Made by a program: the position numbers and the translations under genes. Of a stretch of 19,077 bases of DNA, positions 7,771-15,544 are shown piece after piece. The DNA comes from Desulfobacteraceae bacterium (GTDB taxonomy: Bacteria > Desulfobacterota > Desulfobacteria > Desulfobacterales > UBA11574), in contig PKTV01000523.1 in assembly GCA_002868985.1 (NCBI GenBank), positions 1-19,077 of the forward strand, given 5' to 3'. The notes beneath the pieces were generated by a model. That model had not been told where the DNA came from. It saw nothing but the letters and a program-made list of their open reading frames with translations, and made no database searches. Each line of letters begins with the position of its first letter. Within the stretch, counting starts at the first letter, position 1.

Positions 7771-7992
7771 TTTCCCCTCCATGATTCAAGTTACATGAAC
7801 CCGTTTTTAGTGTACGATCTGACATCAACCAAAAGAAAAAACTTCCAGTCGGCTTATGTGAAGAGCAACATTGCTGTTTAGAATATAAGGGATGTACTTA
7901 AAACCGACTCAAAAGTAGCGATAGTGACCCGGAACATCTTAATTCCGGGGAGAAGTATCTTCATGAACTCTCGTCTATGGAAAATGCAGTAT

Positions 7993-10554
7993 CTATTGTT
8001 CCTTTTTTTCTTTTAATTCCGCCGTCGGATCCAGATCCTTTACAATTTTTGCAGCGTCTTCAACCTTGGCCCTCGCTTTCGCCGCTTTGCGAAAGGCTTT
8101 ATCGGCCTCTTTCTCAGCATTAACCGCCGCTGCTTTCAATTTAGTCCTCACGTCTTCTTCAGTATGCTGTGTATTGTTTTCCAATTCCAGCAGTTTTGCC
8201 CCGGCTGTTTCTGCAATCTCTCGAGTTCTGGACGCCTCCTTTTCGGCCTCAACAGCTTTTTTTTCAGCATCCGCGAGGGCATCCATGGCTGTCGCCATTT
8301 CGCCGGCTGTCCCCTCTTCAGGTTCGGCATCCAGTGCTATGTCCTCGGCTTCCAAAACGAAGGCTGTGACCGGCAGGCGAGACACGATTTCTTCAATGGG
8401 CACATCAATCGGACAGGTTACTTGATCACCCCAAAGGCGAAACGGCAAAAAGACCACAGCAGCATCCGCTGAATATTTCGAAAGTTTATCGATATCAGCA
8501 TTTGTGACAATTATCGGTTCAGCCTCGATTCTCGCTTCTTCAAGATTGTTTTTCAAATCCGTTAAATTTTCCGGTGTATTCGCCTTATAACCGGCAGCCA
8601 GCACCCGAATTTTGGCCGCGTCCCAGGGTTCGCTACGGGTGATTAAATAACCGAGCAGCAGCATCAGACGACTGGTGGCATCATTTAACCACCACACATC
8701 GATCCGCCGATTTTCACCAGGAATATTCTCGAGCGTGTTCCATTTATCTTCATCGGCACTTAGAACCACAATATTTCGCCCCAGACGATACGCTGCTCTT
8801 AAACTTCGTCCAAAGTTGATTTCTCTTTGGTCGTTTTTGATTTCCGATTCAGGGTCCAGCCAGTTCAGCAGGATGGTGTTGGCTTTCAGTGGTCCGACAC
8901 CGGTGGACTGGATCAGGGTATTTAAGGCAATATCGAGATCCGGAGCAAAAACCACCAGCGGAAACGCCGCAAAACCATGCGCGGCGATATCCGACCGGAG
9001 TTCCGATTCGCTTTCCTCTTGGAGTTTCAGCATCCTGACCCCTTCTCCTTCTAAAATTTTGACAACGGTTGTCAGCCCGCTTCTTCCCCCGATCCATGAG
9101 GCAAAGCGCAGCAACCCGGGCCGCCTTTCAGCATACTTGGAAAAAGCGAGAATCTGGGGACGCCAGTCGCGATCATGTTCCGGCTCTATATAAGCATTTA
9201 AAAGATTCTCTCTGACACGCTGTAAATAGTATGATCGACGACTGTCGGCCCATCTCGCAGGGCCGCTTGTTCGTTTGAGGTATTGATAGATGGCAAACAA
9301 TATGGAAACGGAAATCAGCCCAACCTTAAAATCAATGGCCAGCATTACCAGGAGACAGGCCAGAAATCCCAAGAGGCTGAGACGCAGGTCAAACCATTTG
9401 AACTTTGGACGAAAAGAGGGGCTGGCGGTCCGGGCTTCGTAAAAAGTTGCGTAATTGAGCAATCCATAGGAAATGAGAAAAAACATGGAGACGACACGAG
9501 CGATGAGATTCAGTTGCCCTAAACCAATGGTTCCAAGAGCGATGGCTGCCGACAGAAGTACCGCACGCCGTGGATTATTTAAAGGGCCGTACCCTTTGTC
9601 AAACGACAGCAGAAAAGAAAAAATTCGATCCGAAGCCAGAGATTGAAGGATTCGCGGCGCCCCCAGAAAAGAAGCCATGGCCGATGATAATGTGGCGGCA
9701 ACGACTCCGGCATCAATCAGAAAGTTAAAACGTGCCACCCGTTTCATTGCGTTGTAATCCTGGATCAACATCTCTTTGGGAAGAACACCGGCAAACACGA
9801 CAGCAGCACCAAAATAGATTATAATCGAGATGCCCACCGCCATAAAAGTTCCCACCGGCAAGCTGCTCCCGGGGTTCTTAAGATCCCCGGACATGCTCAC
9901 CCCCTGTGTAAAACCGGTCACCGCGGGGAAAAAAATGGCAAACAACACCCATATATCAAGGCGTTCGGCTTGAGGCTTCCAGTTCTCTACCACTGTCGAA
10001 AACTCCCAGCGTGGGATACCGCCAACAAAAAAAGAAAACAGCGCACCCACCAGAAGCGCCATGACGACATACTGGAAACGGGTCGCCCAATCGGCACCCA
10101 GCCAGGCAAAGACGAACAAAAAGGATATGGCCAAAACCGCGATAATCCTGGGATTGGCAAATATATTTTGCGGCAGCAGCACCGTCACGGCTTCACCGAA
10201 TCCAATACAGTAAAACGCGATGGAAACCGATTGCGCTAAAAACAGGACCAAACCGATGGCACCTCCGAATTCCGAGCCAAGGGTCCTTGAAATCAAGTAA
10301 TAATCGCCGCCCCCCTTGACTTTAATATTGGTGGCAATTGCTGACAACGATATACTGGTCAGAACCGAAATGGCATTGGCGAGGGTGATAATGATTAAAG
10401 CGCGTCCAAATCCTGCGTTGCCGACCACATAGCCCAGTCGCAAAAATAGAATGATGCCTAGAATGGTTAAAACGCTGGGCGTAAAAACGCCGGAAAAGGT
10501 TCCCAGTTTACCTTTATTTTGATGGTTTTCGGTCTTGGTACCGATGGTTGTCAT
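7993..10554 (-). CDS. SLC12-type (cation-chloride cotransporter) APC-superfamily permease with coiled-coil tail
   Basis: 853 residues. The N-terminal half (about 20-425) is a twelve-helix APC permease. TM1 region 'GVFTPSVLTILGIILFLRLG' and 'GGGDYYLISRTLGSEFGGAI' (81-100) closely resemble the NKCC/KCC signatures (…GVMLFIRMSWVVGQAG… and [20 protein letters not shown]). The cytosolic part from ~440 also looks like the SLC12 C-terminal domain: 'WRPQILAFSKYAERRPGLLR', then 'LMLLLGYLITRSEPWDAAKI', ending 'RLPVTAFVLEAED'. The last ~108 residues (746-853) are Ala/Glu/Lys-rich and predicted coiled coil, which is not usual for the family. Known family role: coupled transport of Na+/K+ with Cl-; bacterial members are largely uncharacterised and some APC relatives move amino acids. 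Start supported by GGAGAAC before ATG. Stop TAG. Confidence 0.85.
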   Translation of the reverse strand: MTTIGTKTENHQNKGKLGTFSGVFTPSVLTILGIILFLRLGYVVGNAGFGRALIIITLANAISVLTSISLSAIATNIKVKGGGDYYLISRTLGSEFGGAIGLVLFLAQSVSIAFYCIGFGEAVTVLLPQNIFANPRIIAVLAISFLFVFAWLGADWATRFQYVVMALLVGALFSFFVGGIPRWEFSTVVENWKPQAERLDIWVLFAIFFPAVTGFTQGVSMSGDLKNPGSSLPVGTFMAVGISIIIYFGAAVVFAGVLPKEMLIQDYNAMKRVARFNFLIDAGVVAATLSSAMASFLGAPRILQSLASDRIFSFLLSFDKGYGPLNNPRRAVLLSAAIALGTIGLGQLNLIARVVSMFFLISYGLLNYATFYEARTASPSFRPKFKWFDLRLSLLGFLACLLVMLAIDFKVGLISVSILFAIYQYLKRTSGPARWADSRRSYYLQRVRENLLNAYIEPEHDRDWRPQILAFSKYAERRPGLLRFASWIGGRSGLTTVVKILEGEGVRMLKLQEESESELRSDIAAHGFAAFPLVVFAPDLDIALNTLIQSTGVGPLKANTILLNWLDPESEIKNDQREINFGRSLRAAYRLGRNIVVLSADEDKWNTLENIPGENRRIDVWWLNDATSRLMLLLGYLITRSEPWDAAKIRVLAAGYKANTPENLTDLKNNLEEARIEAEPIIVTNADIDKLSKYSADAAVVFLPFRLWGDQVTCPIDVPIEEIVSRLPVTAFVLEAEDIALDAEPEEGTAGEMATAMDALADAEKKAVEAEKEASRTREIAETAGAKLLELENNTQHTEEDVRTKLKAAAVNAEKEADKAFRKAAKARAKVEDAAKIVKDLDPTAELKEKKEQ

Positions 10555-10657
10555 ATGTTCTCCAACCTGATGAAAATCGATGATTGGACGTGTTGAAACC
10601 CTGAAGTCATTATCCGCAGGTTTGTCGCCGAATTATTTTAGTTTTACAATAGCCCGT

Positions 10658-12112
10658 CTATTTTTGTTTCAACAGGATGTGTCGGGTTGCCAGCGGTGAA
10701 AAGACATAAAGAAACATATACATTAACGCTACATATCCCAAATAGGGTGTAAATATTGAAATAATCAGCAATATTATATTCAAGCGACCAAACCAAAAAT
10801 GCTTGTCCATATAACGGCCGAGATGCAGATAGCGAATGGGATAAAAATTCATCAAGATCGCTGTAAAAATCATTAGACCGAAACAAAAAACACCCCAGTG
10901 GCGAGCCCATTCTGAAGATGCGACAATTGCCTGGTTGAACATGATCAATGGGGCTGCGACCAGTAATGCTGCCGCCGGGGTCGGCATGCCTTTAAAAAAT
11001 CCGGGAACAGGGGTGCGGTCAAAGGTAAAGTAAACCAGCCGGGCGCCCCCCATAAGTGCATAGAGTAATGCAACCCATCCAATGGGAAGTTGCCGGATCA
11101 CGGGATCAGATGTATCTGCAAAAGACAAATAAAACATCCAGGCCGGGACAATACAGAAACTGACGGCATCGGCAATGTCATCAAGAATGCCTCCAAAGGT
11201 GATCCGAGATGTCCGTTCCTTTTCGGGAAGGGGTTCTGTCAGACCCAGTTTTCGTGCCAGGGCGCCGTCGAGTTTGTCGAAAATGGCAGCACCAATCAAA
11301 CAAAGATAGGCCTCGCGAAAACGATCCTGATAAGCAAAAAGGACGGCCAAAAGTCCCATCATTGCGTTCATGATGGTTAATGTATTTGGGAAAAAAGACA
11401 AAATGTTCCGCCGTAATCGTTCATCCTCATCACAGATTTCGTCCAGGAAATAGGTCCCGTATTTCCGACAATATGCGGCGATAGATCCAAAATTTATGAT
11501 CAAGAAGATGATCTCGATTAAAAACAAAACGCGCAGGGGAAGATTCCCCAGCCAGGAAATCCAGGTGTAAATCTTGAAATCCGGTCCCCCGCTTACAAAA
11601 AAAGCATGCGCGTACAAGAGCGTGCCGACCGGGGCCGCCACAATGGTTCTGAGCCGTGTAAACTCTTTTACTTCCGGTTCCGGTCCTGTACGCATGGCGA
11701 AAAAACGCATAAAATAGGCAAAGTTATCGCGAATTAAAACTGTTACGCAAAGAATCAAAACAAAAATGCTGTGAAGCAATTCCGCTTTGGTGCCGGCAAC
11801 CGGGGTAAAAAGAAGACGCCACATGGCGCCCACCGCAACCAGCGGAAAAATGGTCGAATAGACAATCTTGTCAATGACCCGGTCGGCAAGGTGCGCCAAT
11901 GTGGAGTGGAGTTGGAAACGGGTGGCAAGCCACCCGTCGATCAGATCAAAGCACATTGAAATAAAAAGCAGCATTACCCCTAAAGTGTAAAGCATCGGGT
12001 TGCGGGTCCACATGACCGCAAAGGCGCAAAGCATTCCACCAAAAATAAGTGGCGGTCTGCCGTAAACCAGCAATGCTGAAAACTTTCTCTGAAAATTGAG
12101 TGTTGCCGACAT
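10658..12112 (-). CDS. Tandem two-domain CDP-alcohol phosphatidyltransferase
   Basis: 484 residues from ATG 12112 (a 17-codon longer start at 12163 lacks a ribosome binding site). Integral membrane protein with two copies of the CDP-alcohol transferase motif D-x2-D-G-x2-A-R-x8-G-x3-D-x3-D. Copy 1: Asp56, Asp59, Gly60, Ala63, Asp77 and Asp81 are in register, but Arg at +8 is Thr and the mid Gly is Ala. Copy 2 (from ~241, 'FPNTLTIMNAMMGLLAVLFA'): Asp279, Asp282, Gly283, Ala286, Arg287, Gly307, Asp311 and Asp315, with about 11 extra residues (TEPLPEKERTS) between Arg and Gly; it resembles phosphatidylserine synthase PssA. Members join CDP-diacylglycerol to an alcohol such as serine, glycerol-3-phosphate or inositol phosphate. 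All eight metal-binding Asp residues are kept, so both sites could bind metal. Products unknown. Confidence 0.85.
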   Translation of the reverse strand: MSATLNFQRKFSALLVYGRPPLIFGGMLCAFAVMWTRNPMLYTLGVMLLFISMCFDLIDGWLATRFQLHSTLAHLADRVIDKIVYSTIFPLVAVGAMWRLLFTPVAGTKAELLHSIFVLILCVTVLIRDNFAYFMRFFAMRTGPEPEVKEFTRLRTIVAAPVGTLLYAHAFFVSGGPDFKIYTWISWLGNLPLRVLFLIEIIFLIINFGSIAAYCRKYGTYFLDEICDEDERLRRNILSFFPNTLTIMNAMMGLLAVLFAYQDRFREAYLCLIGAAIFDKLDGALARKLGLTEPLPEKERTSRITFGGILDDIADAVSFCIVPAWMFYLSFADTSDPVIRQLPIGWVALLYALMGGARLVYFTFDRTPVPGFFKGMPTPAAALLVAAPLIMFNQAIVASSEWARHWGVFCFGLMIFTAILMNFYPIRYLHLGRYMDKHFWFGRLNIILLIISIFTPYLGYVALMYMFLYVFSPLATRHILLKQK

Positions 12113-12242
12113 ACTTTCTTTTTTTCTGTTGATATTTAAGGAAGTTCGAGTCTTAATTAACATATTTGTTGCACCGTTATATTATTCTCCACCCCTCATT
12201 CAGTCAACCTAATAATATGAAATGTCACTCTATTTATAAAAA

Positions 12243-12270
12243 TTGACATTTAAAAATTATCGGTTATACT
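12243..12270 (+). promoter_or_regulatory. Near-consensus sigma70 promoter of the divergent control region
   Basis: TTGACA (12243-12248), a 16-base spacer and TATACT (12265-12270) point toward the MscS gene at 12478. Predicted start near 12277 gives a ~200-base leader containing the long-range stem at 12280-12367 and the palindrome at 12395-12417. The -35 box is perfect and the -10 has one change, unusually strong for this window. The promoter may drive the mscS-corA pair or a separate small RNA. Confidence 0.6.
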
Positions 12271-12279
12271 GATTGAATA

Positions 12280-12367
12280 TCCTCGCAGCCCCGCTAAAAC
12301 AGGATTCCCGCTGCGCTTCAACCCAGACGGATATGGATCTACACTTCGTTCCGAAAAGCTGCGAGGA
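12280..12367 (+). other. Structured leader element or candidate small RNA closed by a 10-bp stem
   Basis: TCCTCGCAGC (12280-12289) is perfectly complementary to GCTGCGAGGA (12358-12367), enclosing 68 bases. The left arm starts about 3 bases after the predicted transcription start of the promoter at 12243, so the stem would sit at the 5' end of the transcript. The enclosed part is more GC-rich than its surroundings and has no open frame of note. I could not match it to SRP RNA, 6S RNA, tmRNA or a riboswitch class from memory. It could instead be a copy of a dispersed repeat. Confidence 0.4.
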
Positions 12368-12394
12368 ATGTGCTCGCTGTACCGTTCAAAAATA

Positions 12395-12417
12395 CCAACA
12401 TTATTTTATAATGTTGG
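12395..12417 (+). repeat. Perfect 23-base palindrome, possible operator or RNA hairpin
   Basis: CCAACATTAT and ATAATGTTGG flank three T bases, giving a perfect 10-bp stem. No T-tract follows, so it is not a standard intrinsic terminator. It lies between the predicted promoter and the MscS start at 12478. It may be a dimeric-regulator binding site or an RNA hairpin ending or protecting a short leader transcript. Confidence 0.5.
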
Positions 12418-12477
12418 AACCATTCATCCGGAAACTGTTTTTATATTGAACAACCTTAATTTTAGGTAAGATAAAAA

Positions 12478-13902
12478 ATGTATTTTCAATTGAAATCAAT
12501 TTTAAGAACCCTCCTTTACTTTAGCATTATTTTCTGGGTACTGTCATCCGGTAGTCCTTTCGCCAAACCCGTTGCAAAGGGAGAGAGCCCTAAGGAATCT
12601 GTTTCAACCCAGACCGCCCAGGCAAGCAAAAACAAGACAAATTCCCCTCAGGCTGATGCCGAAAAGAACGACAGCCTCACTCCAAAAGAAAAAGCTGTGG
12701 ACAAAGCCGGCCAAAGAATTGGACAGCGTATCGACAAATTTAGTGATGAAGCATCTTCAAAACTTGGCAAATGGATAGATACCGAAGTTTTCTTAGGCAT
12801 TACCTGGTTAAAACTGCTCTTTTGCCTATTGTTGACCTTTCTGGTGATCCTTTTGGAGCGGATGCTTAGATGGATGATCAATATCGCCATTAGAAAGATA
12901 CCGCCGCATGAAGACATGAACTCATGGAGAAAACAATTTCTGAAATCTCTCTCCAGTCCCCTTTCCCTGTTTGTCTGGTCGTACGGCATTTACGGCGCCT
13001 TATCACCCTTGTACACCCACTTCCTTACAAAAACCGGAGAAAACCTGGTACATCTGGTGGCCCAGAAGGCTGCATATGTCGGTGCTACCATCGCTATTAT
13101 TTGGTTTATCCTCCGTCTGGTAGGGGTCTTGGACGTATATCTGAAAAGATGGGCGGCGGCTACCGAAAGCACCATCGACGACATGTTGGTTCCCATTGTC
13201 GGCAAAACGATTCGGCTGTTTATTGTTCTCATCGGTGTTATGATCATCATTCAGAATATGACCGGGCTTAAAATCGGCCCCTTGCTTGCCTCTCTGGGCA
13301 TCGGCGGTCTAGCCGTGGCTTTGGCTGCCAAAGATTCCATCGCCAACTTTTTCGGAACGATCACCATCCTTTTTGACAAGCCGTTTCAGGTGGGCCAACG
13401 GATCACCATTGACCAATATGACGGGACCGTTGAAAACGTCGGCTTCAGAAGCACACGAATTCGAACATTGACCGGTCATCTGGTGACCATTCCCAATGAA
13501 AAACTGGTTAACTCTTCCTTGGAGAACATCGGTGAAAGGCCCTATATCCGGTGGTTAACCAATATCGGAATCACCTATGATACTCCCCCTGACAAGGTGG
13601 AAAAAGCCGTACAAATCATCCGGGAACTTCTGGAAAATCACGAAGGGATAAAGGAGGATTTCCCGCCCCGGGTCTTTTTTAACGGCTTTAACGACTGGAG
13701 TCTGAATATAATGGTGGTTGTCTGGTATCATCCGCCCGATTACTGGGATTATCAGGCATGGCTGCAAAATATCTGTCTTGAGACCATGCGCCGGTTTGAA
13801 GCCGAGGAAATCGATTTTGCTTTTCCGTCCCGAACCATCTACGTAGCCAACGACGATAAGCGCCAGCTTAAATTAAAAATGCTTAAAGGTCAGGAACCCT
13901 GA
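12478..13902 (+). CDS. Large MscS-family mechanosensitive ion channel with signal peptide and periplasmic linker
   Basis: 474 residues. A cleavable signal peptide (about 1-29, 'SGSPFA|KP') leads to a Lys/Ser/Gln-rich, probably disordered or helical periplasmic stretch (30-105). Then come membrane helices near 108-127, 160-182, 198-222 and 242-260, and the pore helix 'LLASLGIGGLAVALAAKDSI' (269-288). The MscS beta domain follows: 'FQVGQRITIDQYDGTVENVG' and 'VTIPNEKLVNSSLENIGERP', then a C-terminal alpha/beta domain ending 'DFAFPSRTIYV', a sequence typical of YbdG/YnaI-like and MSL channels. It releases solutes under membrane tension; extra helices usually tune the tension threshold. Only 29 bases separate it from corA, so the two are probably co-transcribed from the strong upstream promoter. 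The ribosome binding site is weak (AGGTAAG). Confidence 0.9.
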   Translation: MYFQLKSILRTLLYFSIIFWVLSSGSPFAKPVAKGESPKESVSTQTAQASKNKTNSPQADAEKNDSLTPKEKAVDKAGQRIGQRIDKFSDEASSKLGKWIDTEVFLGITWLKLLFCLLLTFLVILLERMLRWMINIAIRKIPPHEDMNSWRKQFLKSLSSPLSLFVWSYGIYGALSPLYTHFLTKTGENLVHLVAQKAAYVGATIAIIWFILRLVGVLDVYLKRWAAATESTIDDMLVPIVGKTIRLFIVLIGVMIIIQNMTGLKIGPLLASLGIGGLAVALAAKDSIANFFGTITILFDKPFQVGQRITIDQYDGTVENVGFRSTRIRTLTGHLVTIPNEKLVNSSLENIGERPYIRWLTNIGITYDTPPDKVEKAVQIIRELLENHEGIKEDFPPRVFFNGFNDWSLNIMVVVWYHPPDYWDYQAWLQNICLETMRRFEAEEIDFAFPSRTIYVANDDKRQLKLKMLKGQEP

Positions 13903-13931
13903 TCTTTTTATCGTGGAAAAGAAATTAAGTA

Positions 13932-14996
13932 ATGTCGAGATTTATAAAAAAACAAATGACGAAGGCAGGGGCATCTCCGGGAACGCTGGTTCATATCGGC
14001 GAACAAAAGGTGGATGACACCCGAATTACCCTTATTGACTATGATGAGGCGCATTTACAAGAAAGAGTGCTCGACGGCATTGAAGAGGCGTTTCCACTTA
14101 AAGATTTACCCACAGTGACCTGGATCAATATCGATGGCTTGCATGAAATAGACATCATCGAAAACGTCGGCCAGCATTTTAATATCCATCCGCTGGTTCT
14201 GGAAGATATTGTAAATACCGGCCAGCGTCCCAAAACCGAGGAATTCGAAGATTTCATTTATGTCGTTTTAAAAATGCTGCATTACAACGAAAATTCTGGA
14301 GAAATCAGTTCTGAGCAGTTCAGCCTGGTTCTGGGACCCGATTTTCTGATTTCTTTCCAGGAAATCCAGGGCGATGTTTTCAAGACCGTCAGGGAAAGAA
14401 TCCGCAAGCCCAAAACCCGAATTCGCAAAGCAGGGTGCGATTACCTGGCCTATGCCCTGATCGATGCCGTTGTAGACAACTATTTTTTAATCCTTGAAAA
14501 ATTGGGCGAAAACATTGAAACCCTTGAAGAGGACCTGCTTGAAAATCCCAGCCCCGAGACCCTGCAAACCCTTCACGAGATGAAACGAGAGATGATATAT
14601 CTGCGCAAACAAATCTGGCCGATTCGAGAAATGATCAACAGCCTGGTGAAAGGGGAATCTTCCCTGGTCAACGAATCCACCAGTTTATTTTTCAGGGATA
14701 TTTACGATCATACGATTCAGATAATCGACACCATTGAATCGTTTCGGGATATTCTATCCGGCATGCTGGATATCTATCTGTCCACCCTGAGCAACAAAAT
14801 GAACGAGGTCATGAAAGTGCTGACCATCATCGCCACCATCTTCATTCCCATCACATTTGTCGCCGGGATTTACGGCATGAATTTTAAGTTTATGCCGGAA
14901 CTCGAATGGCGGTGGGGATATGTCATGGTCTGGGCCATTATTGTCGTCGTTGTAGGGATCATGATCGGGTTCTTCAAAAAAAAGCAATGGTTGTGA
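13932..14996 (+). CDS. corA: CorA-family magnesium/cobalt transporter
   Basis: 354 residues. A large soluble N-terminal alpha/beta domain ('WINIDGLHEIDIIENVGQHF', then 'HPLVLEDIVNTGQRPK', a strongly conserved CorA block) is followed by a long stalk helix region and two C-terminal membrane helices. The signature YGMN is at residues 314-317, followed by 'FKFMPELEWRWGY', the periplasmic loop that guards the pore. It forms a pentameric channel for Mg2+, Co2+ or Ni2+; the exact ion cannot be read from sequence. Starts 29 bases after the MscS stop, suggesting an operon that pairs osmotic release with divalent-cation supply. Length is standard for the 'CorA-2' group of Thermotoga-type proteins. Confidence 0.95.
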   Translation: MSRFIKKQMTKAGASPGTLVHIGEQKVDDTRITLIDYDEAHLQERVLDGIEEAFPLKDLPTVTWINIDGLHEIDIIENVGQHFNIHPLVLEDIVNTGQRPKTEEFEDFIYVVLKMLHYNENSGEISSEQFSLVLGPDFLISFQEIQGDVFKTVRERIRKPKTRIRKAGCDYLAYALIDAVVDNYFLILEKLGENIETLEEDLLENPSPETLQTLHEMKREMIYLRKQIWPIREMINSLVKGESSLVNESTSLFFRDIYDHTIQIIDTIESFRDILSGMLDIYLSTLSNKMNEVMKVLTIIATIFIPITFVAGIYGMNFKFMPELEWRWGYVMVWAIIVVVVGIMIGFFKKKQWL

Positions 14997-15015
14997 AACC
15001 ATACAAGACCCTACA

Positions 15016-15021
15016 TATAAT
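15016..15021 (+). promoter_or_regulatory. Possible -10 element before the CBM48 gene
   Basis: A perfect TATAAT lies 36 bases before the start codon at 15058. The best -35 (TTGTGA, 14991-14996) is 19 bases away, longer than ideal, and overlaps the corA stop. The CBM48-GlgP pair may therefore have its own promoter in addition to read-through from corA. Confidence 0.3.
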
Positions 15022-15057
15022 TGATCAATGAACCTTTTTTACAAAAGGAGGTAATCC

Positions 15058-15354
15058 ATGTCCGCAATAAAATCGAAACTTAAACCCAAAAGGCGCAGGG
15101 TAACCTTCTCCCTGATCTCTCCCGATGCCAAAGAAGTGATACTCATGGGTGATTTCAACCAGTGGAATCCAAAAGTCCATCCCATGAAAAAAAACAAAAA
15201 CGGGGGCTGGGGAAAAACGACCCTTCTCTTTCCCGGAACATATGAATATCGCTTTATGGTGGATGGGCAATGGGAAAATGATCCCGAAAACATTCAAACG
15301 CGCACCAACCGATTCGGCACGAAAAATAATGTAATTGTCGTTCCGTCGACATAA
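15058..15354 (+). CDS. Stand-alone CBM48 glycogen-binding protein (AMPK-beta-like)
   Basis: 98 residues, nearly all one CBM48/E-set domain. After a basic N-terminus (KSKLKPKRRR) it reads 'VTFSLISPDAKEVILMGDFN', 'WNP', and 'GGWGKTTLLFPGTYEYRFMV' with 'DGQWENDPEN'. The Trp and Asn residues around 'GDFNQW' and 'PGTYEYRF' are those that bind alpha-glucan in AMPK-beta and in branching and debranching enzymes. No catalytic domain is attached. A near-perfect ribosome binding site (AAAGGAGGTAA) predicts strong translation. It lies 190 bases before glycogen phosphorylase on the same strand, so it probably targets or regulates enzymes at the glycogen granule. Function by context is inference. Confidence 0.9.
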   Translation: MSAIKSKLKPKRRRVTFSLISPDAKEVILMGDFNQWNPKVHPMKKNKNGGWGKTTLLFPGTYEYRFMVDGQWENDPENIQTRTNRFGTKNNVIVVPST

Positions 15355-15373
15355 GCGCTTTGTCTTTGATGAT

Positions 15374-15511
15374 TCAAGGATTAAAACGGCGATTTCGACA
15401 GCTCTCCGGATAGATCTTCAATGACTCCTTTAAAGCCGAACAATCAAAGGCCATTTTTAAATTCAGACCGTTGAAACACTTGACCCACGTTCTATCACCC
15501 GAAAACATCAT
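15374..15511 (-). CDS. Possible small antisense protein of 45 residues
   Basis: In the space between the CBM48 and GlgP genes a minus-strand frame starts at ATG ATG (15511/15508), preceded by an AGGGGG about 6-10 bases upstream, and ends at TGA 15374-15376. It contains 'DRTWVKCFNGLNLKMAFDC' and 'ALKESLKIYPESCRNRRFNP', with three Cys residues. The composition is protein-like and it ends just past the CBM48 stop. I do not recognise it. It may be a small protein, the 3' remnant of an older gene, or chance. Confidence 0.3.
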   Translation of the reverse strand: MMFSGDRTWVKCFNGLNLKMAFDCSALKESLKIYPESCRNRRFNP

Positions 15512-15544
15512 TGCATCCCCCTGTTTGGGAAAGGAATCGAACAA

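Noticed and set aside
7928..7949. Hairpin CCCGGAA / TTCCGGG downstream of the SLC12-like gene
   Set aside because: A 7-bp stem with an 8-base loop but no T-tract on either strand; possible terminator, not supported enough to list.
8675..9193. 172-residue plus-strand frame antisense to the SLC12-like gene
   Set aside because: It is the complement of a well-supported transporter coding sequence with Ser/Arg-rich shadow composition and no start signal.
12280..12367. Leader stem as SRP RNA, 6S RNA or tmRNA
   Set aside because: The conserved SRP loop (GGTCAGGTCCGGAAGGAAGC-like), 6S open bubble and tmRNA ends are absent.
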